Positions 8,596 through 15,615 of a stretch of DNA of 64,000 bases are shown piece after piece. This DNA is from Sorangiineae bacterium NIC37A_2 (GTDB taxonomy: Bacteria; Myxococcota_A; Polyangia; Polyangiales; Polyangiaceae). Within the stretch, counting starts at the first letter, position 1. Every line of letters starts with the position of its first letter. Location: the NCBI GenBank assembly GCA_002085155.1, contig NASX01000017.1, positions 8,681-72,680 of the forward strand. The letters run 5' to 3'. The notes beneath the pieces were generated by a model that was not told where the DNA came from, did no database searches, and saw only the letters and a program-made list of their open reading frames with translations. The translations under genes were made by a program, and so were the position numbers.

Positions 8596-8619
8596 GCGGG
8601 CTCGCTTGCGCGAGCCCGC
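8596..8619. terminator. 10-bp perfect hairpin after the collagen-like gene and tRNA-Asp
   Basis: GCGGGCTCGC (8596-8605) and GCGAGCCCGC (8610-8619) flank a 4-nt loop. It lies between the plus-strand tRNA and the stop of the minus-strand lipoprotein gene, so it may end both transcripts. There is no U-tract. Confidence 0.5.
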
Positions 8620-8635
8620 CGCACGCTCTTCCGGG

Positions 8636-10177
8636 TTACTCGACGCGGAGCGGTCCTTCGATGAGCAAGGGGAGACCGATGTCCGGCGCGTCGAGCTGGA
8701 TCGTGGACCACTCCTGGGCGCCCATCACAGTGTAGTTTGCGCACCCCACCCCCGTCTCGTGGTAGCTGAGCGAGTCGTGCGGGGACGAAGCGATCACTCC
8801 GTTCGTTACCGTGCCGATGGGGACCAAATACTTGCCGTTGTAGGGGGACCAGAACGCCGACATTTCGTGGAGCGTGCCCCCGGACTGCTCGAAGAAGAGT
8901 CGAGGGTCCCCGCCGCAGTTCAGACCGCTGAAGTCCACATATCTGACGGGAACGGGCCCGCCGTCCCAGCCGAGCGTGACGATGTGACCTGTGATCGTTC
9001 GGAACGTGATCCCCATCGGCCCCGTGGCCAGCTCGTCGCCGAGAGGGAGGCCGGACGCGTCCACGACCATTGGGCTTCGGGCACCGCCCGCCGCTGAGCA
9101 GACGTAGCTCGTGGCTTGGATCTCAGAAACATCGAGCGCCCCGTTTCGGTTCGTGTCGAGGCCGCTCTCGATGCGAACCCCAGCGCCTGCGCAGCTGCCT
9201 TGAGCGTTGATCGGCGTCTGTGTGACGAGCGCGCTATAGCCAGCTGCACCCGTCGCACCCGTTGCCCCCGTGGGACCTGCGGGACCCTGTGGTCCGGCGT
9301 CGCCCGTCGGCCCAGAGGGACCGGCGTCACCGGTGGGACCCTCCGGACCTTGGGGACCGGTGTCGCCCGCCGGGCCTTGAGGTCCGGGAGGACCTTCGGG
9401 ACCTGTGGGACCCGTTGCGCCCGTGGGGCCCGTATCGCCCTCCGGACCTTGGGGACCTTCGGGTCCTTGGGGGCCCGTCGCGCCCGTGGCACCCGCTGGG
9501 CCCGTGGGGCCTGTGGCGCCGTCAGCGCCATTACAAAGATAGGCGCTCTGGTCGATTTCTCCGACGCCCAAGATCCCGTCGCGGCTCGTCTCCTCACCAT
9601 CTCCGTTGTCGAGGCCGATATCGAGGCGATAGCCGCCGTGGACACAGGTTCCCGAGAGATCTGCGGTCAAGAGAGTCAGGACGGGGAAGCCGTCGACGCC
9701 ATGACAGACGAAGGAGGCCTCGTCGACTTCGCCGTCTCCGAGCACACCATCCAATGCAGTTTCGTCGCCGTCTCCATCATCGACTCCCGTCTCGACGAGA
9801 TAGCCACCGGAAGGACACTCCTCTCCCGGATCGAGGTTCGTGACGCGAATCAGCGAGCCGCTTTGGCCGTCTTGTCCGTCGGTTCCATCCTTCCCATCGG
9901 CCCCGTCCTTACCGCTGTCGCCGTTGCACAGGTGGATGACGTCCGCGACCTCGCTGTCATCGAGCGTTCCATTTTCGTTTCGATCGGGCCCGACCTCCAG
10001 GCGAGTGCCACCCGAAGGGCAGTCTTCCGATGCCTCCGTGGAGGAAGAACGCGTCAAGAGAGACGGCGCATCCTTGCCGTCCTTTCCTTGGACGATGGGG
10101 TCACCGGTGCAGGAGACGACGAGCGTTGAAAGCGATGCGGCGAGGACGGTGAGCGGACGAGTGTAGTTCTTTTGCAT
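8636..10177 (-). CDS. Collagen-like (G-x-y) surface lipoprotein with DUF7151-type repeats
   Basis: The 513-residue product begins with a lipoprotein signal peptide (LSTLVVSC, Cys near 23), so it should be exported and lipidated. Three Cys-containing repeats of the type [15 protein letters not shown]...CNG follow, each pairing a C-x-S/H-GG start with an acidic Asp/Asn/Gly-rich stretch like a metal-binding loop. A fourth copy lies after the collagen region ([18 protein letters not shown]). I know this pattern as DUF7151, common in myxobacterial lipoproteins. Residues of roughly 245-315 are uninterrupted G-x-y triplets ([19 protein letters not shown]), which should form a trimeric collagen-like stalk. 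The C-terminal 150 residues form an unrecognised globular domain. The role is probably at the cell surface, with the ligand unknown. Confidence 0.85.
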   Translation of the reverse strand: MQKNYTRPLTVLAASLSTLVVSCTGDPIVQGKDGKDAPSLLTRSSSTEASEDCPSGGTRLEVGPDRNENGTLDDSEVADVIHLCNGDSGKDGADGKDGTDGQDGQSGSLIRVTNLDPGEECPSGGYLVETGVDDGDGDETALDGVLGDGEVDEASFVCHGVDGFPVLTLLTADLSGTCVHGGYRLDIGLDNGDGEETSRDGILGVGEIDQSAYLCNGADGATGPTGPAGATGATGPQGPEGPQGPEGDTGPTGATGPTGPEGPPGPQGPAGDTGPQGPEGPTGDAGPSGPTGDAGPQGPAGPTGATGATGAAGYSALVTQTPINAQGSCAGAGVRIESGLDTNRNGALDVSEIQATSYVCSAAGGARSPMVVDASGLPLGDELATGPMGITFRTITGHIVTLGWDGGPVPVRYVDFSGLNCGGDPRLFFEQSGGTLHEMSAFWSPYNGKYLVPIGTVTNGVIASSPHDSLSYHETGVGCANYTVMGAQEWSTIQLDAPDIGLPLLIEGPLRVE

Positions 10178-10397
10178 GGTTCCCTTTCAGAGACGGTCGG
10201 CAATCTGCCGGCGTCAGCTCAACAAGCTTCGTGGAGAAGTGACGATCGGCGTGGGGGGCTACGGCGCCTCGTGTGATCGGTAAATGAGTGATGCGAAGGG
10301 CTCTTGAAATTTGAACCGAGAGCCAATGCACTTTCCTTTGGCGACACGAGGTTTGTTGAACTGCTGCGCGCGCGATGTTGAGCTGTCTCCTCGTTGG
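10178..10397. other. Intergenic region upstream of the collagen-like gene
   Basis: About 220 bp lie between the lipoprotein start and the minisatellite. Short open frames here lack ribosome-binding sites and protein character. The minus-strand promoter of the collagen-like gene must lie here. I cannot pick out its boxes with confidence. Confidence 0.4.
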
Positions 10398-10600
10398 GCG
10401 GGTGCATGCGCAGGTGCGCGGGTGCGTGCGGCGGGTGCGTGCGGCGGTGGCGTGCGCGGGTGCGCGGGTGCGCGGGTGCGTGCGCGGGTGCGTGCGCGGG
10501 TGCGTGCGCGGGTGCGCGGGTGCGTGCGCGGGTGCGCGGGTGCGTGCGCGGGTGCGTGCGCGGGTGCGTGCGGCGGTGGCGTGCGCGGGTGCGTGCGGCG
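10398..10600. repeat. GC-rich minisatellite of GCGGGTGCGT/C units
   Basis: About 200 bp consist almost entirely of variants of the 10-mer GCGGGTGCGT or GCGGGTGCGC with extra GTGCGC steps. A larger module of about 30 bp containing GCGGCGGTGGCG occurs near both ends (about 10434 and 10564), so the array seems to have grown by nested duplication. Long stretches alternate purine-pyrimidine (GTGCGTGCGC), which favours Z-DNA. All three plus frames are open through it simply because it lacks T-A steps. I do not call a gene here. Confidence 0.9.
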
Positions 10601-10955
10601 AGGATGTGGGTGATAACTAATGCATCACAACGAAGAGCGCCGGAGCCGTCGCTGTCGAATCAGACGGGCGACTTTGTCTCTCGCCGCCGCTCGAGATGCC
10701 TGGGAGGGAGTGGCAGCTCGGGTGTGCAGGCACAGCAGTATTTTCTAGTGTGGCGCAAAGCGTTCGGGGCGCAAATTTGAGCGCAACGTGGAAGTGAGCG
10801 GTCACAACGCGAATTTTGACAAATGTGGAGGCTTAAGATCGCGGAAACAGGCGAAAGAAAGTGTGAGCGATGCCTGATAAGAGATGTTCAGCGATTCCGC
10901 GCTCGAAAATGAGCTTCGACGGACGCCCCACCTTCTCAGAGGCATCGAATCCCCT
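10601..10955. other. Intergenic region upstream of the CE15 esterase
   Basis: About 355 bp without a supported gene. A TTGACA box at 10816-10821 matches a -35 consensus, but no good -10 sits at the right spacing. This stretch most likely carries the promoter of the esterase gene at 10956. Confidence 0.4.
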
Positions 10956-12440
10956 ATGTCCAGAACCACGCGTCCTCTTCTCGCTGTAGCGATCCCACTT
11001 CTCGCCATCCTTCATTTCACAGGCTGTTCCGGGGCTACCACGGACCTCGCTGGCAGTGGCGGGGATGTCCCAGCAGCGGGAGGCTCAGCTCCCGGCGCCG
11101 GGGGCCAAACTGCGGTCGGCGGCGCACCTGCGGCCGCCACAGGAGGGGCAGCGTCCGGCGGAGACAACGCAGGGGGTGCTCCTGTGGCGAGCGGAGGGAT
11201 GGACCCAGGTGGTGGCCTGGGCGCAGCGCCGGGCAGTGGCGGAGCCCATGCCAGCGGTGGCGCGTCGGGCACGGGCGGAGAACCGACCGGCTCCGGCGGC
11301 GGAGGTGGAGAAGACTTCGAGTGCGAGTTGCCCGAGCTCCCGGAGGCGTCGGCGCTTCCGGACCTCGGCATGAAGCTTCCCGATCCCTTCACCTTCTACA
11401 ACGGCACGAAGGTCACCACGAAGGCTCAGTGGGAGTGTCGTCGCAAGGAGATCTTGGCGATGGCGGCGAAGTATCTCTACGGACCGATCCCCGGCGACTG
11501 TGACGAGGTCAGCGGGTCTGTCCGGGATGGCAATGTTTCTATCACCTGTAAGGTCGGAGCCAAGTCGGAGAACTTCTCCGCGACGATCACCGGGTCCGGC
11601 AAGTCCATCAACCTGAACCTCTCCATGGGGATTTTGCCCCAAGGCAAGACGCTCTCCCTCGGGTCCGGCAATGACGCGAAGATCCGCAACCTCTACGGTC
11701 TCTCCGAGATCAACCCGAACATCGCTAACGGTTGGATGATCAACCGCGTGATGGACGTGCTCGAAAAGAATCCTGACAGCGGTCACGATCCGAAGACGAT
11801 CGCCGTCTCTGGATGTTCCGGCTGCGGCAAAGGAGCGTTCCTCGCAGGCGTCTTCAGTCGAGCGCCCATCGTGGTCATCGTCGAATCGGGCGGCGGCGGC
11901 GGCACCAGCTGGCGGATGACCGAGTGGTTCCGTCATGGCGCAGGGGGATCGCGCTGGAACTGCAGTGACAAACCTCAAGGCATCGACAACCTCGAGAACA
12001 ACGGAATCTGTGGTCCTTGGGTGACCGGCGCAGCGCAGTACTTCCGAAATAACCACGCCAAGGTGAATAACCTTCCCTTCGATCAGCACATGCTGCTCGC
12101 CACGATCGCTCCTCGATACTTGGTCCACTTCACCAACGCGAACGGCTCAGGCTCCTGGTGTCACTTGGCGGGGACCAGTGAAGCGCTCGCCTCCTGGGCA
12201 GCTCACTCCGTGTACAAGGCCCTCGGCGTCGAGAAGAATCACTCCTTCGAGGTCTATAACGGAAACCATTGCAGCGTTGGGGACACCGGCATCGCCGCTG
12301 AGATGTTCAAGCGCGCCCTCGACGGCAACATGAACGCCGACACCGGCAAGATCATCATCCAGGACTCTCGTGTTCAGGTCCCGGTCAGTGAATGGAAAGA
12401 CCTCTTCATCGATTGGGACATGGACGTCACGCTCCAGTGA
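10956..12440 (+). CDS. Glucuronoyl esterase-like lipoprotein (CE15 family)
   Basis: The 494-residue product starts at MSRTTRPLLA (an upstream ATG at 10884 adds 24 unlikely residues). The signal peptide ends in HFTGC with the lipid-bearing Cys at 24, followed by about 85 residues of Gly/Ala/Ser spacer. The rest is an alpha/beta hydrolase of the CE15 kind. The nucleophile is Ser288 in SGCSGCGKGAF, the acid is Glu310 in VESGGGGGTSWRM and the base is His438 in NGNHCSV. CE15 enzymes cleave the ester between 4-O-methyl-glucuronic acid of xylan and lignin alcohols. One oddity is that the Arg normally following the nucleophile (GCSR) is Gly here, so activity or specificity may differ. A terminator follows at 12500. 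It belongs with the two other esterase lipoproteins downstream. Confidence 0.85.
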   Translation: MSRTTRPLLAVAIPLLAILHFTGCSGATTDLAGSGGDVPAAGGSAPGAGGQTAVGGAPAAATGGAASGGDNAGGAPVASGGMDPGGGLGAAPGSGGAHASGGASGTGGEPTGSGGGGGEDFECELPELPEASALPDLGMKLPDPFTFYNGTKVTTKAQWECRRKEILAMAAKYLYGPIPGDCDEVSGSVRDGNVSITCKVGAKSENFSATITGSGKSINLNLSMGILPQGKTLSLGSGNDAKIRNLYGLSEINPNIANGWMINRVMDVLEKNPDSGHDPKTIAVSGCSGCGKGAFLAGVFSRAPIVVIVESGGGGGTSWRMTEWFRHGAGGSRWNCSDKPQGIDNLENNGICGPWVTGAAQYFRNNHAKVNNLPFDQHMLLATIAPRYLVHFTNANGSGSWCHLAGTSEALASWAAHSVYKALGVEKNHSFEVYNGNHCSVGDTGIAAEMFKRALDGNMNADTGKIIIQDSRVQVPVSEWKDLFIDWDMDVTLQ

Positions 12441-12499
12441 GCTCTGGGCTCCCGTAGGAGGGGGCTCCCGTAGCGAGATCTGCGGGTGTTTCGAAATGG

Positions 12500-12534
12500 C
12501 GAGGCCGGCGAGAGTCGGCCTCGTTTTCATTTTT
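12500..12534 (+). terminator. Rho-independent terminator after the CE15 gene
   Basis: The stem CGAGGCCG/CGGCCTCG is followed by TTTTCATTTTT, about 60 bp past the esterase stop. Strong stem plus U-tract. Confidence 0.85.
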
Positions 12535-12587
12535 CGCCCGAGGCGCGAAGTGGATCGGGGTCGCGCCTGCAGCAGTTGTTTCTGCTG

Positions 12588-12605
12588 TGTTATAATCTTA
12601 TAACA
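12588..12605. promoter_or_regulatory. AT-rich 18-bp palindrome, candidate operator with embedded -10 box
   Basis: TGTTATAA-TC-TTATAACA is a perfect inverted repeat in an otherwise GC-rich 314-bp gap between the CE15 and CE1-like genes. It contains TATAAT (12591-12596), a consensus -10. Position and symmetry suit a repressor that blocks the promoter of the downstream esterase. No good -35 is visible at 17 bp. The rest of the gap shows only the terminator listed separately. Confidence 0.5.
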
Positions 12606-12754
12606 GGACAAGAAGCGCGCCGTGGCCCGGCCGATCCGGACAGCGGGGGAGGTGTGAGGGGGCAAAATTGTCCCCAGGTTTATGGCTGGATTCCAGTTAC
12701 TAAAGATATCGGAATGAGCACGCGATCGTTTGCGCGCACCGAAAGAGGATAGCC

Positions 12755-14020
12755 ATGACTGTGATGCATATGAGAGCCAAGAAACTTCTCCCTTCCGCGT
12801 CCCTCTTGATGTTCTCGCTGGCGATGGCGCCCGGTTGTAGCGAAGCGGGCGATGGCGGCGGCGTGCCGACGGGAGGCGCGGTGAACGGCCCCGCGGGCGG
12901 CGCACCAGGCAATGGAGCTGAGCCGGGCAGCGGCGGTGCGCCCGGTCCTGGGGCTGGTGGTACGCTCGGTCCTGGGGCTGGTGGTACGCTCGGTCCTGGG
13001 GCTGGTGGTACGCTCGGTCCTGGGGCTGGCGGTGCGCCCGGTCCTGGACCGGGTGGTCCCGGGACTGGAGGAGACTCAAACCCTGGTGGTGCCGGTGGTC
13101 CGGGGGTCGGCGGTGCATTCGGCGCTGGCGGGATGGGTCCCGGTTTCCCCCCAGGAGCGGGCGGAGCAGGGATCCCCGGAGCGGGAGGTGGCGGGACGGA
13201 CCCCGGCGGGAGCGGCGGCAGTCCGAGCGGAGGCGACGACGAGGTCAAGGCGAGTCAGGGCTGCGGCAAGGCACCGCCCATGGCGGGACAAGCCTCGATT
13301 TCGGTCGGCGGGCAGATGCGCAACTACATCCTCGCGCTCCCCGACAACTACGACAACAACAAGAAGTATAGGCTCGTCTTCACCTGGCACCCCTGGGGAG
13401 GGTCCGCTCAACAGGTCGCGGGCAATGGCCCGACCGGGTACTACGGCCTGCGAGGTGCTTCGGCTGGAGAGGCGATCCTGGTCTCTCCCGACGGGACCGA
13501 CTTTGGTGGGATGGGTAAGGGCTGGGGCAACGAAAACGGGAAAGATATCCAGTTCTTGGAGGCGATGCTCGAGCGGTTTGATAGCGAATTGTGCTTCGAT
13601 CACAATCGCATCTTCTCGACCGGCTTTAGCTTTGGCGGGATGATGTCGAACGCTGTCGCTTGTTCGGGACTGGCCCGAGCTGTCGCTCCCATGGCGGGCA
13701 ATTCCTCGGTGGCGGGCTGCGCGAATGGAACGAAACCTGTGGCTTACATGGGCTTCCACGGTGTCGACGACAACGTTGTGACCCTCGATGGCGGCCAAAA
13801 AGCCCGGGACGTGTTCGTGTCTCGCAACGGGTGCGGCATGGCGAAGGCGTCCGACTCGAACTGGTGCCAGCTTGCAGGGAACCAGTACCAGCCCTGCGAA
13901 TGCAAGACCTACGACGGATGTGACGAAGGGTATCCGGTGACTTGGTGTGAGTACAAAGGGGGCCACATGGTCGCACCGAACTCCGGCGAGACGATCTGGG
14001 ATTTCTTCAAGCAGTTCTGA
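12755..14020 (+). CDS. CE1-like esterase / PHB-depolymerase-family lipoprotein
   Basis: The 421-residue product starts at an ATG preceded by GAAAGAGG. A signal peptide ends in MAPGC, then a very long Gly/Pro/Ala spacer (about residues 30-165) carries a tandem octapeptide GAGGTLGP encoded by a 24-bp DNA repeat. The catalytic half is a Lpq-C/feruloyl-esterase-like alpha/beta hydrolase. It has RNYILALPDNYD at its start, an oxyanion region HPWGGS, the nucleophile Ser292 in GFSFGG, a GFHGVDDNVV segment with the likely Asp, and the likely His in KGGHMVAPNSG. Relatives deacetylate or deferuloylate xylan, or cleave polyhydroxybutyrate. Six cysteines in the last third suggest an exported, disulphide-bonded fold. 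Context with CE15 and CE2 favours a plant-polysaccharide substrate, which is inference. Confidence 0.85.
   Translation: MTVMHMRAKKLLPSASLLMFSLAMAPGCSEAGDGGGVPTGGAVNGPAGGAPGNGAEPGSGGAPGPGAGGTLGPGAGGTLGPGAGGTLGPGAGGAPGPGPGGPGTGGDSNPGGAGGPGVGGAFGAGGMGPGFPPGAGGAGIPGAGGGGTDPGGSGGSPSGGDDEVKASQGCGKAPPMAGQASISVGGQMRNYILALPDNYDNNKKYRLVFTWHPWGGSAQQVAGNGPTGYYGLRGASAGEAILVSPDGTDFGGMGKGWGNENGKDIQFLEAMLERFDSELCFDHNRIFSTGFSFGGMMSNAVACSGLARAVAPMAGNSSVAGCANGTKPVAYMGFHGVDDNVVTLDGGQKARDVFVSRNGCGMAKASDSNWCQLAGNQYQPCECKTYDGCDEGYPVTWCEYKGGHMVAPNSGETIWDFFKQF
12944..13040 (+). repeat. 24-bp in-frame tandem repeat encoding GAGGTLGP
   Basis: The unit GGTCCTGGGGCTGGTGGTAC plus GCTC occurs three times almost identically and then decays into a GCGCCC variant. 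It sits in the linker of the CE1-like esterase, so copy-number slippage would lengthen or shorten the linker in frame. Confidence 0.8.
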
Positions 14021-14034
14021 GCCTGCGGCATTCG

Positions 14035-14083
14035 GGGACGACCGGCTCTTTTTGGATGAAGGGCCAGTCGTCCCTGAAATTTT
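14035..14083 (+). terminator. Probable terminator after the CE1-like gene
   Basis: GGGACGAC (14035-14042) pairs with GTCGTCCC (14067-14074), followed by TGAAATTTT. The loop is 24 nt, longer than usual. Confidence 0.45.
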
Positions 14084-14126
14084 ACGTATCTCCTTTTTCG
14101 GCAGAGCGGGTAGACTGTGAGAGATC

Positions 14127-14543
14127 ATGGAAAAGAAGCCGAGCTCGAATCCCGCCGTCACCGCGTCCGGAGCGGCTTCGCGCGCTCGGTACGATCGCCC
14201 TGGGCACATTGATCCCGAGCACGCCGAACGCCTGTTGGCGCTTTCAGGCTCCTCCCGGAACGGTCAAGGGCGTGCCTTTGTCGAAGCTGAGCGCGTCGAG
14301 GACGACTTCGCCGAGGAGCTCGCGGAGACTGCTATCGCTTCGATGACGAGCGGCGAGGATGCGCTGACGGAAGATCTCGACGCGCCCGTCGATGAAGAGA
14401 AGGGCGGACCGTTCATCGAAACGTCCGGGAACGTGGAGTTCGCTGGGGGAACGGATGAGTCGAATACCGAAGACGCGACGCGCGAACCCTTGCCCCTGAC
14501 GCACGGCGAGGAAGAGGACGAGTCGGACGAAGCCGAAGAGTGA
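14127..14543 (+). CDS. Acidic hypothetical protein
   Basis: The product has 138 residues. The first 60 are mixed (YDRPGHIDPEHAERLLALSG), and the remainder is dominated by Asp and Glu, ending GEEEDESDEAEE. There is no signal peptide, membrane segment or known motif, and it is probably cytoplasmic and largely disordered. It converges on the small membrane-protein gene at 14578. I do not recognise a family. The even spread of codons and lack of a better frame support it as coding, with moderate certainty. Confidence 0.5.
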   Translation: MEKKPSSNPAVTASGAASRARYDRPGHIDPEHAERLLALSGSSRNGQGRAFVEAERVEDDFAEELAETAIASMTSGEDALTEDLDAPVDEEKGGPFIETSGNVEFAGGTDESNTEDATREPLPLTHGEEEDESDEAEE

Positions 14544-14577
14544 GCGCTGCGCGTCCTTCGCTGTCGCTCGAGCTCGA

Positions 14578-14790
14578 TCAGCGCTCTTCTGGCGTCTCGA
14601 TTTCCATCTTTGGAGCGCCCTGTCCCGGGACGTTGGACATGCTCGGCAATTGCACGTCCGGTCCGCCGCTCCCAGGGAGCTCACTGGTTGCGGGAGCAAA
14701 CAGGCCCCAGGCAAGGATGCCTCCAAGGAGAATCACGCCTCCCACGAGCCAAAGAACTCGACGCTGATCTGTGAACGGTTTTTTCTCCAT
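14578..14790 (-). CDS. Small single-pass membrane protein
   Basis: The 70-codon frame starts at the ATG at 14790, which is preceded by AAGGAGG seven bases away, an ideal Shine-Dalgarno. Earlier in-frame starts up to 14943 have no such support. The N-terminus is basic (MEKKPFTDQRR), followed by one membrane span at about residues 12-31 (VLWLVGGVILLGGILAWGLF). An external tail rich in Gly, Pro, Ser and Met ends in METPEER-like charge. This is an inner-membrane anchor with a short periplasmic tail. The function is unknown. Confidence 0.7.
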   Translation of the reverse strand: MEKKPFTDQRRVLWLVGGVILLGGILAWGLFAPATSELPGSGGPDVQLPSMSNVPGQGAPKMEIETPEER

Positions 14791-14972
14791 TTTCGCCTCC
14801 TTGTGAGTAGTTTCATTCAGGGGTGATGCAGGGACCGGGCCAGGTCGTCGTTTGTCCATGTGGGACAAGGGAGGCAGAAGCGAGCCCTTGTCAGAAAAGG
14901 CTCGGCCGCGCCCCCGGCGCGGCGGTCGAAGCGCTTTGTGCACAGACCCAAGGGCTACGAAAGCGCGGGAAC

Positions 14973-14997
14973 TGCGCCTCTCCTCCTGAGAGGCGCA
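14973..14997. terminator. 10-bp perfect hairpin after the hemerythrin-like gene
   Basis: TGCGCCTCTC (14973-14982) pairs with GAGAGGCGCA (14988-14997) around a 5-nt loop, 11 bp past the stop at 15008. There is no U-tract, but placement and stem strength favour termination or 3'-end protection. Confidence 0.5.
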
Positions 14998-15007
14998 AGA
15001 ACTGCGT

Positions 15008-15508
15008 CTAGAAGGACTCTCCCGAGTCCAAGTCGTCGTCCTCGGGAGGCCGTCCAGAGAGGAAGTCGGTCATCAGACGATTTTCCTCTCGCTCATGGCG
15101 CTCCAGCCACTCGAGGAGGCCCAGGGTGGCGGCTGATAGGCCGTAGAAGCGTGCTTCATCTTTGCTCAGCGCGATGAGACGACTGGTAGCGTGGAGAAGG
15201 GCCTCATGGTCGGCGCGGAGCTGAGCGATGGTTTGAGCAAGGGCGGGGGAAGCCGCTTCCAGGGTTCCGAAGTACTGGACCGATTCCTCTCGCGCGAAAT
15301 GTTCCGTGAGGACTTCTTCGAAGTGGAACAGGAGCACATCCGGCCGGAGCTCAGGAGGAAATTCCTTTCCGCTCGCTCCGATACGACTCATCTCGCGCAG
15401 CTGCTGAAGGACTTTGTGGAGCGCATCGTGATCGGCGAAGACCGCTGTGTAGCGGCCGAAAAGGGACGGATACGAGGGCGCGTCGGCACGCAGGAGCGGG
15501 GGCTTCAT
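15008..15508 (-). CDS. Hemerythrin HHE-domain protein
   Basis: The start is the ATG at 15508 (MKPPLLRADAPSY), preceded by GGGAGG. The longer open frame to 15820 runs into the divergent esterase and is not supported. The 166-residue product is all-helical with the spaced His/Glu ligands of a hemerythrin-like di-iron site: FADHDALHKVL, LLFHFEEVLTEHFAREES, RADHEALLH and WLERHEREENRL. Such domains bind O2, sense iron/oxygen or act in nitric oxide and peroxide defence. It is cytoplasmic and carries no extra domain that would fix its role. The C-terminus is acidic (PPEDDDLDSGESF). It is divergent from the CE2-like gene across about 107 bp. Confidence 0.8.
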   Translation of the reverse strand: MKPPLLRADAPSYPSLFGRYTAVFADHDALHKVLQQLREMSRIGASGKEFPPELRPDVLLFHFEEVLTEHFAREESVQYFGTLEAASPALAQTIAQLRADHEALLHATSRLIALSKDEARFYGLSAATLGLLEWLERHEREENRLMTDFLSGRPPEDDDLDSGESF

Positions 15509-15615
15509 GGCCTCCCGCTCTGCAGAGATCGCGCCAAGCCGACCGCCCTGGGGGCGATTTTTCGCAGGTTCTTGGCTCGCTACTCTCCTTGGCTGGGTCG
15601 TGTTAGGAAAATCAC

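Noticed and set aside
9250-9540. Short regular repeats that might suggest a CRISPR array
   Set aside because: They are in-frame G-x-y collagen codons without constant repeats and unique spacers.
10311-10780. Arg/Val/Gly/Cys-rich frames through the minisatellite
   Set aside because: All three frames are open because the repeat has no stop triplets. No Shine-Dalgarno or protein-like flanks.
12147-13118. 323-codon minus-strand frame with HQPQDRAY repeats
   Set aside because: It is antisense to the CE15 end and the Gly-rich repeat of the CE1-like gene, and the repeat only reflects the 24-bp DNA unit.
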